Positions 33,906 to 45,130 are shown, counted from the first letter of the stretch. The stretch is 64,000 nucleotides of DNA from Molossus alvarezi (GCA_037176705.1 CM073887.1:43090001-43154000), one strand, 5' to 3'. Program-made: numbers and translations. Notes: generated from the sequence alone by a model not told the origin.

Positions 33906-34234
33906 CTGAAAAAAATTAATTAAACAGGCAAATACTGCCTTTTAAACAGTTAACTCATAACATTTATATATGGAACAACATAATTGTTAGGAACACAGTG
34001 CCTTCTCTTTGAGGACCCGTGGTTGTATTTTCTCCTGGGAAACAAGTTTGTATTGGGTGGACACTGAGAACATTGTCCATAAATCCCATCCCATCTTCAC
34101 ATTAGACACCACCGAGATGATGGGTTTTAGAATCATTTCTGCGCTACCCTCACCGTAGGCTTGGCTTCTCTTGCTTTCCTACACAGTTCATTTTGTCTCC
34201 ACTTAACTTTACCTGTATATGATATTGCTATACT

Positions 34235-35345
34235 ATGGGCAGCCTTTAAAAACTTTTCATTGAATTTATTAGAGTTATATTGTTTAATAAAATTATATAG
34301 GTTCCAGGTGTACAATTCTATAATACATCATCTGTATATTGTAGTGTGTGTTTACCACCCAAAGTCAAGTTTCCTTCCATCACCATTTATCCCCCCTTTA
34401 CCCTCTTCTACCTCCCCCACCTCCCTTTCCAGTCTGGTGATCACCATACTGTTGTCTGTGTCTAAGAGTTTTTGTTTGGTATTTTTGTTTAATCCCTTCA
34501 CCTTTTGCAACCAGCCCCGAAACACCCCTCCCTTCTGACAGTTGTCAGTCTATTTTGTTTGCTAGTTTATTTTGTTCATTAGATTCCACATATAAGTGAG
34601 ATCATGTGGTACTTGTCTTTCTCTGACTGGCTTATTTCACTTAGCATAATGCACTCTAGGTCCATCCATATTGTTGCAGAAAGTAAGGTTTCCTATATAT
34701 ATAAATTATTATTATTTTTTTTAGAGAGAGAGAGAGAGGAAGGGAGAGAGAGAAATATCAATGTGTAAGAAACATTAATCAGCTGCCTCATGCACACCCC
34801 CACTGAGGACTGAGCCTGCAACCTGGGCATGTGCCCTGACTGGGAATTAAACCAGAACCTCTCAGCACATGGGACAATGCTCAATCCACTGAGTCACACT
34901 GGCCTACTAGATTTCCTTCTTTTTTATGGTCAAGTAATATTCCATTGTGTAAATGTGTAATAGCCTTTCTATCCACTCATCTACTGATGGGCACTTGGGC
35001 TGCTTCCAAATCTTGGCTATTGTAAATAATACTGTAGGGAACATAGGGGTTCATATATTCTTTCGAATTAGTGGTTCGGGTTTCTTCAGAAGAGTTCCAC
35101 AAGTTAAACAGCAGTTCCATTTTTCATTTTTTGAGGAAACTCCACACTGTTTTCCACAGTGGCTGCACCAGTCTGCATTCCCACCAGCAGTGAACTAAGG
35201 TTCCCTTTTCTCCACATCCTCACCAACATTTGTTGTTTGTTGATCTATTGATGATAGCCATTCTGACAGGTGTAAGGTGATATCTCATTGTGGTTTTAAT
35301 TAGCATTTCTCTGATGATTTGTGATGTTGATGATTTCATTTCTCA
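34235..35345 (-). mobile_element. LINE-1, antisense 3' UTR and ORF2 end, split by a Ves
   Basis: GGTTCCAGGTGTACAATTCT, CCTCTTCTACCTCCCCC, CACATATAAGTGAGATCATG and TCACTTAGCATAATGC are the 3' UTR. After the SINE come CTACTGATGGGCACTTGGGC, GAAACTCCACACTGTTTTCC and GTGGCTGCACCAGTCTGCAT, the antisense ORF2 C-terminus. Stops are frequent, so it is not coding. Confidence 0.85.
34685..34915 (-). mobile_element. Ves SINE inside the L1
   Basis: It is reversed: TTTTTTTTAGAGAGAGAGAG, then ACTGGGAATTAAACCAGAAC, ending CACTGAGTCACACTGGCC at 34904. L1 sequence AAGGTTTCCT before it and TAGATTTCCT after it are the likely TSDs. Confidence 0.85.
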
Positions 35346-35464
35346 AAATGACTTTTTTTTCCCCCTGAATGAATTTTCATCTGTACCTGGGACTGTCTGA
35401 AAGGGGATTCCTAGGTTAGAAACTAGACATTCTGTAAAATGCTTGAGACTCATCCTCTCACTCA

Positions 35465-35620
35465 CAGTGCTAACAAAGTAGCTTATGTTTATAAAGTGCC
35501 ACCGTGTGCATTACCTCACTCAATCCTTAACGTGCCCTAATAACATGGATCCTGTTGTTCCCTGGGTCCTTGTTCCAGATGGGGCCGCAGAGCTACTTAG
35601 CAGGCCGACTGGAACTTGGG
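35465..35620 (+). mobile_element. MIR SINE
   Basis: TAACAAAGTAGCTTATGTTT, then GTGTGCATTACCTCACTCAA, TCCTTAACGTGCCCTAATAA and GAGCTACTTAGCAGG, is the sense MIR core. It abuts the CpG island. Confidence 0.6.
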
Positions 35621-35659
35621 CCTTGGCTGGTGGGCCAGAGTGAAGGCAGTTGTGGAGAA

Positions 35660-35980
35660 AGGGGAGGGGCGGCGGACAGCCACGTGCTGGCCCAGCCCTC
35701 CGCGCCTAGTGGGGTGCGCGGGCCTCCTGGGGTCCCAGGTGCCCTGCAGCCCCTTCTCTCCGCTGGCAGCGGCGGCCACGCGCCTGGAAGAGGAGCCGTG
35801 TTTCTCTGGCGCGCGAGGCCGGGTTTGTAAACAAACACTGGGGCGGGAGCCGCCGCCCACGCAGCAGATGGCTCCGCAGCTGCCGGTGCGGGTCCCTCCC
35901 CCTCCCCCTCCGCTGCCACGCAGACGCCACCGCGGGGTGGCATCGCCCAGTGCGGAGCCCCAAGGAAAACGGCCCCACCC
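35660..35980. promoter_or_regulatory. short CpG island with GC boxes and a forkhead motif
   Basis: I count about 32 CpG dinucleotides in roughly 320 bp, far above the surroundings. GC-box words (GGGGCGGCGG, GGGGCGGGAG) are present. GTTTGTAAACAAAC at about 35822-35836 gives two overlapping forkhead-type sites. No TATA box is evident. An ATG in CAGATGGCTCCGC opens a short Pro-rich frame to 36095, but it runs into a MIR element. This could be a CpG-island promoter, alternative promoter or enhancer; which gene it would serve is not visible. Confidence 0.55.
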
Positions 35981-36044
35981 CCTCCACTCTCTGGAGGCTG
36001 GAGAGCGGAAGCATGAGCCGGGGCCTCTGGGGTGCTCATTTAAG

Positions 36045-36220
36045 TTCCCCAGGTGCATCAATTCATTTAATTACATTCAAATGTTATGGCATTAAAAAAA
36101 AAAAAAAAAAAAAGACGGGGAAACAGACACAAAGCGTTAACTGGTCTGCCCGGGCTCTACATCTGGTATACAGCAGAGGCAGGACCTGAACCCAGACCCC
36201 TGAGAACCACTGCTCTAGAA
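36045..36220 (+). mobile_element. MIR SINE interrupted by an A22 run
   Basis: ATCAATTCATTTAATTACAT, then an A-run (36092-36113), then ACGGGGAAACAGACACAAAG and GCAGAGGCAGGACCTGAACC, is sense MIR. The A-run sits where MIR normally reads CCCATTTTACAG. Confidence 0.65.
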
Positions 36221-36394
36221 GGTGTTTCTTAGTATCTAGAAAAGGTGAGACGGTGAGCGAGATCTGGCGTGATTTGGGGTTTTGGCCCTTCCTGCGTTTG
36301 CTCTCCTTGGTGCTAGCGGTCACCTGTAGCTGGTGCCTCGCTGACGGATCTCCGGCAGAGGCACTTGAGCAAGAGCTCAGCCAATGGCAACTGG

Positions 36395-36558
36395 CTCAGT
36401 GTTCTTGAACTTGAGTGGGTTTCTAAGATCATCTGTGGACCCGCCTGAAACCAGGAAATCCTGTCTTGCTGGTTCAGACTCTCAGGGCAGGGGCAGGCGA
36501 GGGCATGTTTCAAAGACCCCACAGGGGCTCAGATGTGGACCACACTGAGAACTACTGG
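36395..36558 (-). mobile_element. MER5-like hAT fragment
   Basis: GTTCTTGAACTTGAGTGGGT at the left, CCTGAAACCAGGAAATCCTG, TTCAGACTCTCAGGGCAGGG and the right end GGACCACACTGAGAACTACT give the MER5A order with both terminal repeats. Confidence 0.7.
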
Positions 36559-37055
36559 CAAAACTGACAAGGGCTAACTTTTCAAGGAATTACTGGACTG
36601 TTTCCCAAAGCAGCTGCACCATTTTACATTCTTATAAGACCTCTTGGAACAGAGCTGCTGACACACCTGGACTGTCACATGCTAGAGAAACCAAATGATA
36701 CTGTGTTTGAGTCATTGCCTTTTGAGGTGTCTTTGATACAGCAGCTCAACCATCACCCTAACATACCATCCCACTGAATCTCCTTACCAGTCATGGAATA
36801 AAAGGAATGAAGCCAGTATGTTTGGTCTGGTATGAAACCTTTGTGATATGTCATGATCTTGCATTCAAGTGGGAGAATGCCACAACCCATGCATACATTC
36901 GTTTGTCCATTCATCTGTTACAATTTTTTTAGCTCTGATGATTTTCCAAACATGATTAGCCAGAGCCCTGCCTTCAAAGATCTTACAGTCTAGCTAGACA
37001 GTCAGGCACTTGGTTTAGTAGGATAGACCTTGGGCATGAAATTCAGGCAGAGCTG
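36559..37055. other. unique sequence with old repeat traces
   Basis: No gene is seen. 36890-37020 (CATTCGTTTGTCCATTCATC, then CCTGCCTTCAAAGATCTTAC, AGTCTAG) looks like the ancient ATTTATTGAGC-type repeat. Confidence 0.35.
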
Positions 37056-37059
37056 GGTG

Positions 37060-37240
37060 GGGTCTACACTCTGCCTCAATGCTGAATGAAGGGCTCTCGG
37101 CCAGTTACTTCAGGTCTCCGAACCTCGCTTTCCTCATCTGTGCAGTGGGGATGCTGCTACCTACTTTGCAGGGAAATTGTGCCCATTAAGAACTTGTGTG
37201 CTAAGTGACTGGCACATAGGAATTGCTAGCAATGGTTGTT
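37060..37240 (-). mobile_element. MIR SINE
   Basis: CTCGGCCAGTTACTTCAGGT, then TTTCCTCATCTGTGCAGTGG and GACTGGCACATAGGAATTGC, is antisense MIR, nearly complete. Confidence 0.75.
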
Positions 37241-37600
37241 GTTAATAACCCCTCACCGTGTCCTCTGCTGATGTCCAGCAGGGACGGATGAACAGGACAC
37301 TGTGGGGGACACAGTGGCTTCTCCTTGGGAGTGGGCAGAGGGACTGGATCTGAGGGGCTGGCAGGGGCTTATTAGGGGAGGGGGTGTGGAAAGGGCAAAG
37401 GGAGCAGCCAGTGCAAAGGCAGAGAGAAGTCAAGAAGTTTACAGCGTGGTAGGAGAATAGTTCTGATCTTTACGTGGGTAAAAATCTGGGTCTATGCTCC
37501 CCGACCCCATCACTATCCCCTTCTCCAGTCCAGCCCTATCTTGGCCCTGGGGCTGCTGCAGCCTCTGCAGAGGAGTGTCGTTCTCCACAGCCTTCGAGCC
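37241..37600. other. unique sequence
   Basis: No gene or repeat is seen. Confidence 0.35.
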
Positions 37601-37652
37601 CTCTTCCTCCTCCTCCTCCTCCTCCTCCTCCTCCTCCTTCTCCTCCTCCTCT
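37600..37652. repeat. (TCC)n microsatellite
   Basis: About 15 TCC triplets with one TTC interruption. It produces Ser-, Leu- or Pro-runs in the three plus frames, an artefact. A complementary purine tract lies about 190 bp downstream. Confidence 0.95.
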
Positions 37653-37839
37653 GTAGACAGGAGGCTCTATTCACTCAGTGCAGGCTTTCATCAGAGCTAA
37701 AGACCAGTCAGACCCCAAGGATCTTGTTTGCCTTGACCTGATTTTGTAAAAATCCAGTCTCCCTCTGGGTTTGGGGGTTGTCAGTGCTGCCTTATGCATT
37801 AGGGACAAAGGAGTTGGGTTTTTCCATTTGCATGAATAT
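37653..37839. other. unique spacer
   Basis: Unique DNA between the two triplet tracts. No gene is seen. Confidence 0.4.
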
Positions 37840-37910
37840 CAGGAAGAAGGGGAAGGAGAAGGAAAAGGAATTGGAGGAGGAGAAGAAGAAGAGGGGGTGG
37901 AGGAGAAAAT
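37840..37910. repeat. polypurine (GGA/GAA) tract
   Basis: About 70 bp of A and G with only a few pyrimidines (GGAAGGAGAAGGAAAAGG, GAGGAGGAGAAGAAGAAG). It is imperfectly complementary to the TCC tract upstream. Confidence 0.9.
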
Positions 37911-39280
37911 GACTGCACTGGTATTAATAAAATAATAATTTTATATTGATTAATTCAGGGTGGTGGGGTAGGAAGTGCACAGCATGAGTTAGCAGGGGAT
38001 CTAGACTTTGATCTTGATCCTGTGAGTCATTCTCAGTCAGTTTCCTCTTCAGAGAAATGATGGACTTGGGTTGGCTGCACTTCCCGACCATCTGAGAGTC
38101 CAAACATGACCCTGGACTGCATCTTCCAGTTTTCTGTCTCTAGAAGCACTAGTCCTGTATTTGAACCCAGCTTTGCATTCACCTGGTGATGCAGGAGAGT
38201 CTCTGAGCCTCTGCTTCTTCCCAGAGGTGGTCTCAGGATTAAAAGCAGGTGTGTGCATTAGCATGACTTTGCCGTTGGAATGCAAGTCTGGGGGAACATT
38301 TTCTTGGAAGAGTGAGCCCCAGGCCTGGTGTGATAAGAAGTCTGGAGACCTGGGTCTAATGAACCAACTCCTTGAGCCAGAGAGTGCGTCATCCTCAGCT
38401 GGGCTCTACTAACCACATCACTTGTCGTTCGTGTTCTGATGCTTTAACATCTGGGGCCTTACTCCCCCTGGAGGGACTGCTCCTCCCAGGGCTAGTCAAT
38501 TCCTACAGGTTGTACACAACTCCCCCCACCAGTGTACTTTTCAGATACAAATCTGCATCCGCAACTACCGCCTTCACTAGACTCTGGCATTTGGGACTTC
38601 TCTCTACCTGCCCTCATCACCCCAAGGTCAGGTTCCAGACAATTAGGGACAGCCCCTGTTGAAATCATTCAGACCAGCGGATCCTAACACTGCTTCCCCT
38701 GCTTTGCTGTTGTTTCCTGCAGAAACCATGAGAAAGACTCTTGCCAATAGCCCCCCCCCCCTTTCTGACACCTACTGACCCCAGTGCCTCCCTGAATGGT
38801 CCCCCATGGCATAGCTTACCACCTCCTATTGGGATCTGTGAGTAACAAACTACCTTTTCAATGGCAGTCATCTTTGGTCTGTTGGAAACTCAGATTTTTC
38901 CATCCATACACTATATTTTAAAACATGGGCCTCCTGCAGTGATGCTCACATCCTCTGCTTCCTGACCCTCCAAGTAGCAGAGTTCTTTCTTCTCTAGCAG
39001 TCAGCACTGTGGAAAGCCAGGTGTCCTCAGGACCTCCTGGTGTCTGCTCTAGCCATCCCAGCCGGCCTGCACCATGTAGACTTATCCAAGAGTGCCTTTG
39101 GTCAGGAGGCTAAGTCAGAATGTGTAGTATCCAGATGTCGAAAGTATTAGGTGTATTGATAAAATTCTATATATATTCTATCCATTCATCTGCATCTGTC
39201 TCTGTCTCAGAAATCTGTTAGGCACTGCCTCCGTGGTTCAATCAGCTCAGACAAAGCAAGTTTAAAGCTCTTTTCTGTCC
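37911..39280. other. unique sequence
   Basis: No supported exon is present. A C-run of 11 lies at about 38751-38761. Confidence 0.35.
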
Positions 39281-39284
39281 CTTC

Positions 39285-39520
39285 ATTCACTTGACAAGTG
39301 TTTATTGTACATTCATTATTTGTAAGATGTTGCATCTGCTCTGGGCTGAGAGACCCATGCCTTGTGTCTTCAGGAGCTCACCATTCATTGCACAGGAGGA
39401 TGTGCATATAATAAAAGGTGTTTTAAAAACTGATTTAAAAGCCCAAGGCCCAGTATAGGGGTCAGGAAGAGCTTCATGGAGGAGGTGGCATTTGATAAGC
39501 GGGCCTTGAAGGGTGAGTAA
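39285..39520 (+). repeat. ancient interspersed repeat, TTTATTG type
   Basis: CATTCACTTGACAAGTGTTT, ATTGTACATTCATT, then CAGGAGCTCACCATTCATTG and GGAGGTGGCATTTGATAAGC, is the order of the old repeat also seen at 39845. Class not assigned. Confidence 0.45.
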
Positions 39521-39840
39521 GGGCAAGACTGAGGATTGCGGGTGGCAGAGGGTCAAGAGGCAGCATATTAGGTGGCGGGGGGTTCAGGAGCAGAGAGTAA
39601 CATCTGAGAGCTTGGGCGTTACATTCAGTTGGGCCTGGGTCCTTCCTCAGTGTACCCTGTGCAGGGACTGTCATGCTGAACAGAACTACAGTGGGCTCTA
39701 GCTCCACCCTGTCCAGACTCTGACCTTGGGGCATTCATTGAACTTTCTAACACATGTGAAATAAGGATAATAACAACAAGGATAATAAGGAGATGAACTA
39801 AGAATGATGAGTGTGAAGAGGAAAGAATATTGCACATATG
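39521..39840. other. unique sequence
   Basis: No gene is seen. Faint antisense MIR 3' words (CATGTGAAATAAGGATAATA) lie near 39755. Confidence 0.35.
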
Positions 39841-39844
39841 TAAC

Positions 39845-40225
39845 TTTTCATCATTCATTCACTCATTCATTCACTCATTTCTGCAGCACGTGGTTTGAGC
39901 CCCTACTGGGTGCCAGGCCTTGTGTTTCACAGCAGTGAACAAAACACTGAAATCCCTCTCTTGTGGAGCTTATGTTGTCATGTGGGGGAGATGGAGAATG
40001 TGAGCAATAAGTAAGGTGAGTTAGGTAGTGACAGTCTGACAAAGCAGGAGAGAGTACTGGGGACGCCACAGAGAGGAATGAGATTATTGTTTAGTTTGGG
40101 TGGGAAATAGGCTACATGAAGCAGGGAGAGTTGCAAGAAATATTTTGTGCACAGTTGTGCCTAGGGGCACCAAGAAAGGCTTTGAGCAGCGGTGTGACCT
40201 GAGCTGTCCTCTTCGGAAAGGTAAG
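39845..40225 (+). repeat. ancient interspersed repeat, sense
   Basis: Successive ATTCATTCACTCATTC words, then CCTACTGGGTGCCAGGCC, CAGTGAACAAAACACTGAAA, TGTGGAGCTTATGTTGTC and TTTGAGCAGCGGTGTGACCT, follow an old mammalian repeat for almost 400 bp. Class not assigned. Confidence 0.55.
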
Positions 40226-41175
40226 GTGGCGGCTCTTGTTCCAGGATTGAGGGGTAGAGCCAGGCAGTGGGAAGACCCCAGACAGTGGGAGAGGAGAGAG
40301 TGGGAGAGTCAGAAGCAGGCAGCCGAGGGTGAGGCCTCAGCCCCGGGTGGTGGGCACCAAAGTGGGGCAGAAGCCACCTTGCCTGTGGGTCCTTGGCATG
40401 GTCCAAACCAGCCTGGGCTGGGGGAAGAGGCAGGGCTGAGTCCAGAGGGGTGACTCGGGACACAGAAGCTACATCCTCCCTGCGTATCCACTCCCTGGAG
40501 CCTGGGAAGGTGAGACAGGCAGGAAGGCTGGAGGGATGCGAAAAAGGGATTCATGTCTTCCTTTCCCAGAGGGAGCACAAAGAGTGGAAGTCATCTTCAA
40601 ATGTCCCCAAATCAACAGGGAGATTCACTGCTGCTCTGGCATGGCTGCCTCTGTGGACCGCTTGGGCTCTGGAACTAGGGGTCCAGTGTCCTATTAGGGG
40701 ACAGCTGAGGTCCGACGGTGACAGGTGCTTGTATGAGGACGGTTCTCTTGTCAGAAGTGCCTTCGGGGTAGCCGAACATCTCTAAACCAAGTGTCAAGAG
40801 CCTAGTTTTTTGTAGAGAAACTTGAACCCGATCTTTTTCCAGGTGAACACAAGGAATGTTTACCCAGCAGTTCTCGGAAGGGCCTTGTGAGGGTCTGGCG
40901 GTCGGGGAGCAGCTGAGCAGTTTAGCAACAAGGAGAATAGAGAGGATCTGGGGAACCAAGGAACTTGGGAAATGTAAATTCCAACGTAAATAAAGGACTT
41001 CCCAGGAAATGCATAAATAAGAGGCCTGCGGCAATCTCCTTGGAATAGCAATCAGGCTCAGTGGGTTCTGCCTTCCCCGAGTTTGATGAGAGCGGCAGGA
41101 TGCCTCCATCTATTTTTAACAGAGGGATCTCCACCATGTACAGTCACTGCCTGAGCCACAGAGCAGAGCCTGGTC
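40226..41175. other. unique sequence
   Basis: No supported exon is present. The 130-codon plus and 144-codon minus frames here overlap in part and lack family signatures. Confidence 0.35.
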
Positions 41176-42275
41176 CTACCGAAGAGCTGTGTCCGGAGAG
41201 CTGTGTGTCCTGAGAGCTGTGTGTCCTGAGAGCTGTGTGTCCTGAGAGCTGTGTGTCGGGAGAGCTGTGTGTCGGGAGAGCTGTGTGTCCCGAGAGCTGT
41301 GTGTCGGGAGAGCTGTGTGTCCGGACAGCTGTGTGTCCCGAGAGCTGTGTGTCCCGAGAGCTGTGTGCCCCGAGAGCTGTGTGTCCCGAGAGCTGTGTGC
41401 CCCAAGAGCTGTGTGCCCCGAGAGCTGTGTGTCCCGAGAGCTGTGTGTCGGGAGAGCTGTGTGTCGGGAGACCTGTGTGTCGGGAGAAATGTGTGTCCCG
41501 AGAGCTGTGTGTCCCGAGAGCTGTGTGTCCCGAGAGCTGTGTGTCGGGAGACCTGTATGTCGGGAGAACTGTGTGTCCCGAGAGCTGTGTGTCCCGAGAG
41601 CTGTGTGCCCCGAGAGCTGTGTGTCCCGAGAGCTGTGTGTCCTGAGAGCTGTGTGTCCGTAGAGTTGTGTGTCCTGAGAGCTGTGGTCGGGGGAGCTGTG
41701 GTCGGGAGAGCTGTGTGTCCGGAGAGCTGTGTGTCCCGAGAGCTGTGTGCCCCGAGAGCTGTGTGTCCCGAGAGCTGTGTGCCCCGAGAGCTGTGTGTCC
41801 CGAGAGCTGTGTGTCCCGAGAGCTGTGTGTCGGGAGACCTGTGTGTCGGGAGAACTGTGTGTCCCGAGAGCTGTGTGTCCCGAGAGCTGTGTGCCCCGAG
41901 AGCTGTGTGTCCCGAGAGCTGTGTGTCCTGAGAGCTGTGTGTCCGTAGAGTTGTGTGTCCTGAGAGCTGTGGTCGGGGGAGCTGTGGTCGGGAGAGCTGT
42001 GTGTCCGGAGAGCTGTGTGTCCCGAGAGCTGTGGTCGGGGGAGCTGTGGTCGGGAGAGCTGTGTGTCCCGAGAGCTGTGTGTCCCGAGAGCTGTGTGTCC
42101 TGAGAGCTGTGTGTCGGGAGACCTGTGTGTCGGGAGAGCTGTGTGTCCCGAGAGCTGTGTGTCCCGAGAGCTGTGTGTCCTGAGAGCTGTGTTCGGGAGA
42201 GCTGTGTGTCCCGAGAGCTGTGTGTCCTGAGAGCTGTGTGTCCTGAGAGCTGTGGTCGGGAGAGCTGTGTGTTGG
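41176..42275. repeat. 16-bp minisatellite, about 68 units, with 284-286-bp higher-order period
   Basis: The unit is GAGAGCTGTGTGTCCC with variants ending CCT, CGG, CCG or GGG, a GCCCC form, an ACCTG form, and a shortened form GAGCTGTGGTCGG. The ACCTG variant occurs at 41471, 41551, 41837 and 42121; the last three are 286 and 284 bp apart, and the rare GTCCGTAGAGTTGTG unit recurs exactly 286 bp apart (41661 and 41947). Blocks of about 18 units were thus duplicated. Since 16 is not a multiple of 3, reading passes through all phases and makes 16-residue periods. The 428-codon minus frame at 41144-42430 and its relatives are artefacts. Confidence 0.95.
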
Positions 42276-45130
42276 GCAGAAGCCCCATGGCTGGATTGCA
42301 TCACCATCTCCGGGTGAAGCACCCAGCAGGGGAGCTGATGAGATAATGAAGAGCTACAATGAATAGTGTTCAGAGAATGCCCAGGGCTGTGGAGACAAAC
42401 AGACCAAGGGAAAGGGACGGGCTGTTTCAAGTGAGTGTGGTGTTGCTAGTAATTTGGTCTGGCTGGAACACATTGTCCGAAGGGAGTCTGTGAAGGAAAT
42501 AAGGTTTGACCAGTGGTGTGACCGGAACTGTGCTCCATGGTCCCCACGCAAGACGGGCCCAGGAGAGGTCCTCTCGCTGCCTTGGCCTTTGCTCTTATCT
42601 CTGTGCAACGGGACCCCTGGGCCCAAGGCGCTCACCGTCCCCCTGCACAGTGAGGCTGTGCAGATCACTTTAGAAAGTCCTAGATGAACCCACAATGTCC
42701 CCGCTCCTACTATTTCCCTTCAGGGCTAATTTGGGGGGACGTAGAAGGTGCCTGGAGCCGAGGATGAGGGTGTTGGTCAGACAGAGCTGTCCTGGGATGT
42801 GGGTTTGGGGGCAACGGGCCGGATTGCCCGGAGGAGCCGAGCTGAGAGGTGGAGGGGATGGAACTGGCACCTGCCTCCCTGCTCGTGCTCAGGAAGGCCT
42901 GGGGCTCTCCCGGCCCCTGAGTCCTCCACAGACGTCCAAGCAAACCCCTGGATGTGACCACCAGCTTTTACGGCTCCTGTCTTGCCCTTGGGCAGTCCCC
43001 TTGTCTAGAGGAAAACACAGGACCTGCCCCAGTCCCGGGCCTCTGCTAGCCCACTGGGCCTTTGCATAAATTAGAAAGGGGCCCTTGCACCTTAAATATA
43101 TACAATTCTTACTTAAAGAAAAGAAAAGGCCTTTCCTTGAATAGCTCTTTTTAAGGTAGTACGCCTGAACCCCTATATGAAGTGGTCCAGCCCACAAGTT
43201 TCTGGGGAGCTTAAGGCCCCAGTGGGCAGCAACCCCGGCACTCTCGCTCCCTGCCCACGGGCCAGCCATATCACACACTGCCCACCCCCACTCCCTTCCC
43301 CGCTTCCCACACACCACCCAGGTGAGGTGCCGCTCCCCACTGCTCTCCTGAGGGAGGCAGGACCGGGCCTCCTGGGGGCAAGGCAGGGAAGAGAAGGGAC
43401 TTCAGGTCCCTCCAGGGTAGAGCTGGAAGAGGGCACCACGACACGGGCGTGCACTAATGAGCGTGCCTGGTGGGTTGATGGAGGAGGGCTGTCTCCCCTG
43501 CTGCTCTAGGACTCAGCAAGGAGGCCCGGAACCCCTGTACCGACTCACACACTCTCAGATACATTGCCACATGTCCACAGTGGAAATCGCGTCCCTCCAC
43601 AAAACAACTTATCCCTGGGCAGTGCCCAACCTGAACACCTTTGCCTGGATGACATTTTTGTCCAGGGCATACAGCCTGTGAGTTGGGCTTCACACTCAGG
43701 CCTCGCGACTTCTAGTGGATATCAGTTAAGACTGCATCACTTTGAGCTGTCTTCCTCCTTCTCTGATTCTGTTCAGCGTTCAGTGTCTAGATGTGGCTTG
43801 CCTTGGACCCATGGGAAAGGCCATGTCTAGGGGAAAGAGGGGGATGTGGGTCCCCTCATAGTGCCTGCTTCCCCCCAGAGGAGGAAGGAAGACAGTTCCA
43901 TTCCCTTAAGCTGCTGACTTCATTACAAGAGATTGATTTGTAAGATATCATTGCTGGGTCCTACCCACCAACAACGTGACGGTCTGTGTTCTTGGAACTT
44001 ACACCCTTTGATTCCCATCCTATTTTATTTCTCATACAGCAGTACTATCGCAACATCAGAGAGAATTTAAAGAAGAAAAATAACCACTACTCTTGTGCCG
44101 TTGTAGCAGTGGTCCTGCATTCTTTCCATTACCTGTGTTCCCACCAGAGTGTACCCATGTGCACAGACTTGAAATCCCTGATTCTAGAGAGAGGAAGGAT
44201 CTAGAGAAGACCCCACTGTAACCTCCCCCCTCAGGCGGGGTGGGGCTGCCTCCTCTCCCCCCTGGAGAGGAATGTGTTTGTTGGAGGAAACAAACGGGGA
44301 AAAGTGAAGTTCTGTGGACTGGGGGGTGTTATATTTTTATCCACAAGGCAGAGCAAGTGAATCTCGGTCCCCATGAGGATTCTCGGGAACAGACGGCTAG
44401 GAACAGACTTGATCGATGAAAGCTGTTCCAGAGAGAATGAGCCATTGATAAATTCCTGCACTGCCCAGTCAGTCAGTCGGTGGGAGCTCATCTGTTCGTG
44501 GGAGCAGACCAGAGCCAGTAGGGGAGAAGGGTGACAGGGCTGGTGGCCCCTCCCTGGGAGACGCTGCTTCCCCGCTCTGTCTGGGAAGGAGGAAGAGCTC
44601 CCCAGAGCCAGCTTTCTTTCTAATTAGCCCAACAGGATCAGAGATTGATCTTTGCCTGTGATGGATGGGTTCACCCAGGCCAGCACAGGAACAGCGACGG
44701 GGGGAAGGTTGAATGTGCAGGGCTGGAGGATCGGGGTTGCTGAATACAGAGACTTCAGGAATAAAATGAACCTTGTCCCCCACCTCTGCCCCCTCCCTTT
44801 ATTCATAGCTGAAGAGATCAGGCCGGGAGGAGGAAGTGATTGGTCCGAGGTGATACACCATGCCCATCTCAGGAAGGCCAAGCTGGGCGTCAGCCCCCAC
44901 GAAGCTCCTCCTCACTGTGACCTAACAGCCCCTTCAGTGCTGTGACCAAGAACTCCCTGAGTCTAGACCACAAGGAGTGTCCTAAGGTGGCTCCAAGGGA
45001 GACTCCCTGTGGTTGGGAAATGGCAGTTTCATGTGTAAGAGTTGAGCCCTGGGGGTGGGTGACCGAGAAGGGAGGTGCCCAGGGCAGCAGGTAACTTGCA
45101 GGAGGTCAGCCAGTGGTTACCACCTAGCAG
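42276..45130. other. unique sequence
   Basis: No supported exon is present. 42500-43500 is GC-rich with overlapping open frames on both strands. Faint old-repeat words occur near 42355-42540 (GTTTGACCAGTGGTGTGACC). A possible MIR trace lies near 44805. Confidence 0.35.

Noticed and set aside
37474..37741. Pro-, Ser- and Leu-run frames
   Set aside because: These are the three phases of the (TCC)n microsatellite.
41176..42275. Resemblance to immunoglobulin switch-region repeats (GAGCT in every unit)
   Set aside because: Switch repeats have GAGCT with GGGGT or GGGCT pentamers and lie next to constant-region exons. Here the unit is a strict 16-mer and no immunoglobulin exon is visible.
41144..42430. 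A 428-codon minus frame and several plus frames with Cys-rich repeats
   Set aside because: They come from the 16-bp minisatellite, which cycles through phases every 48 bp without stops. The flanks add no coding signs.
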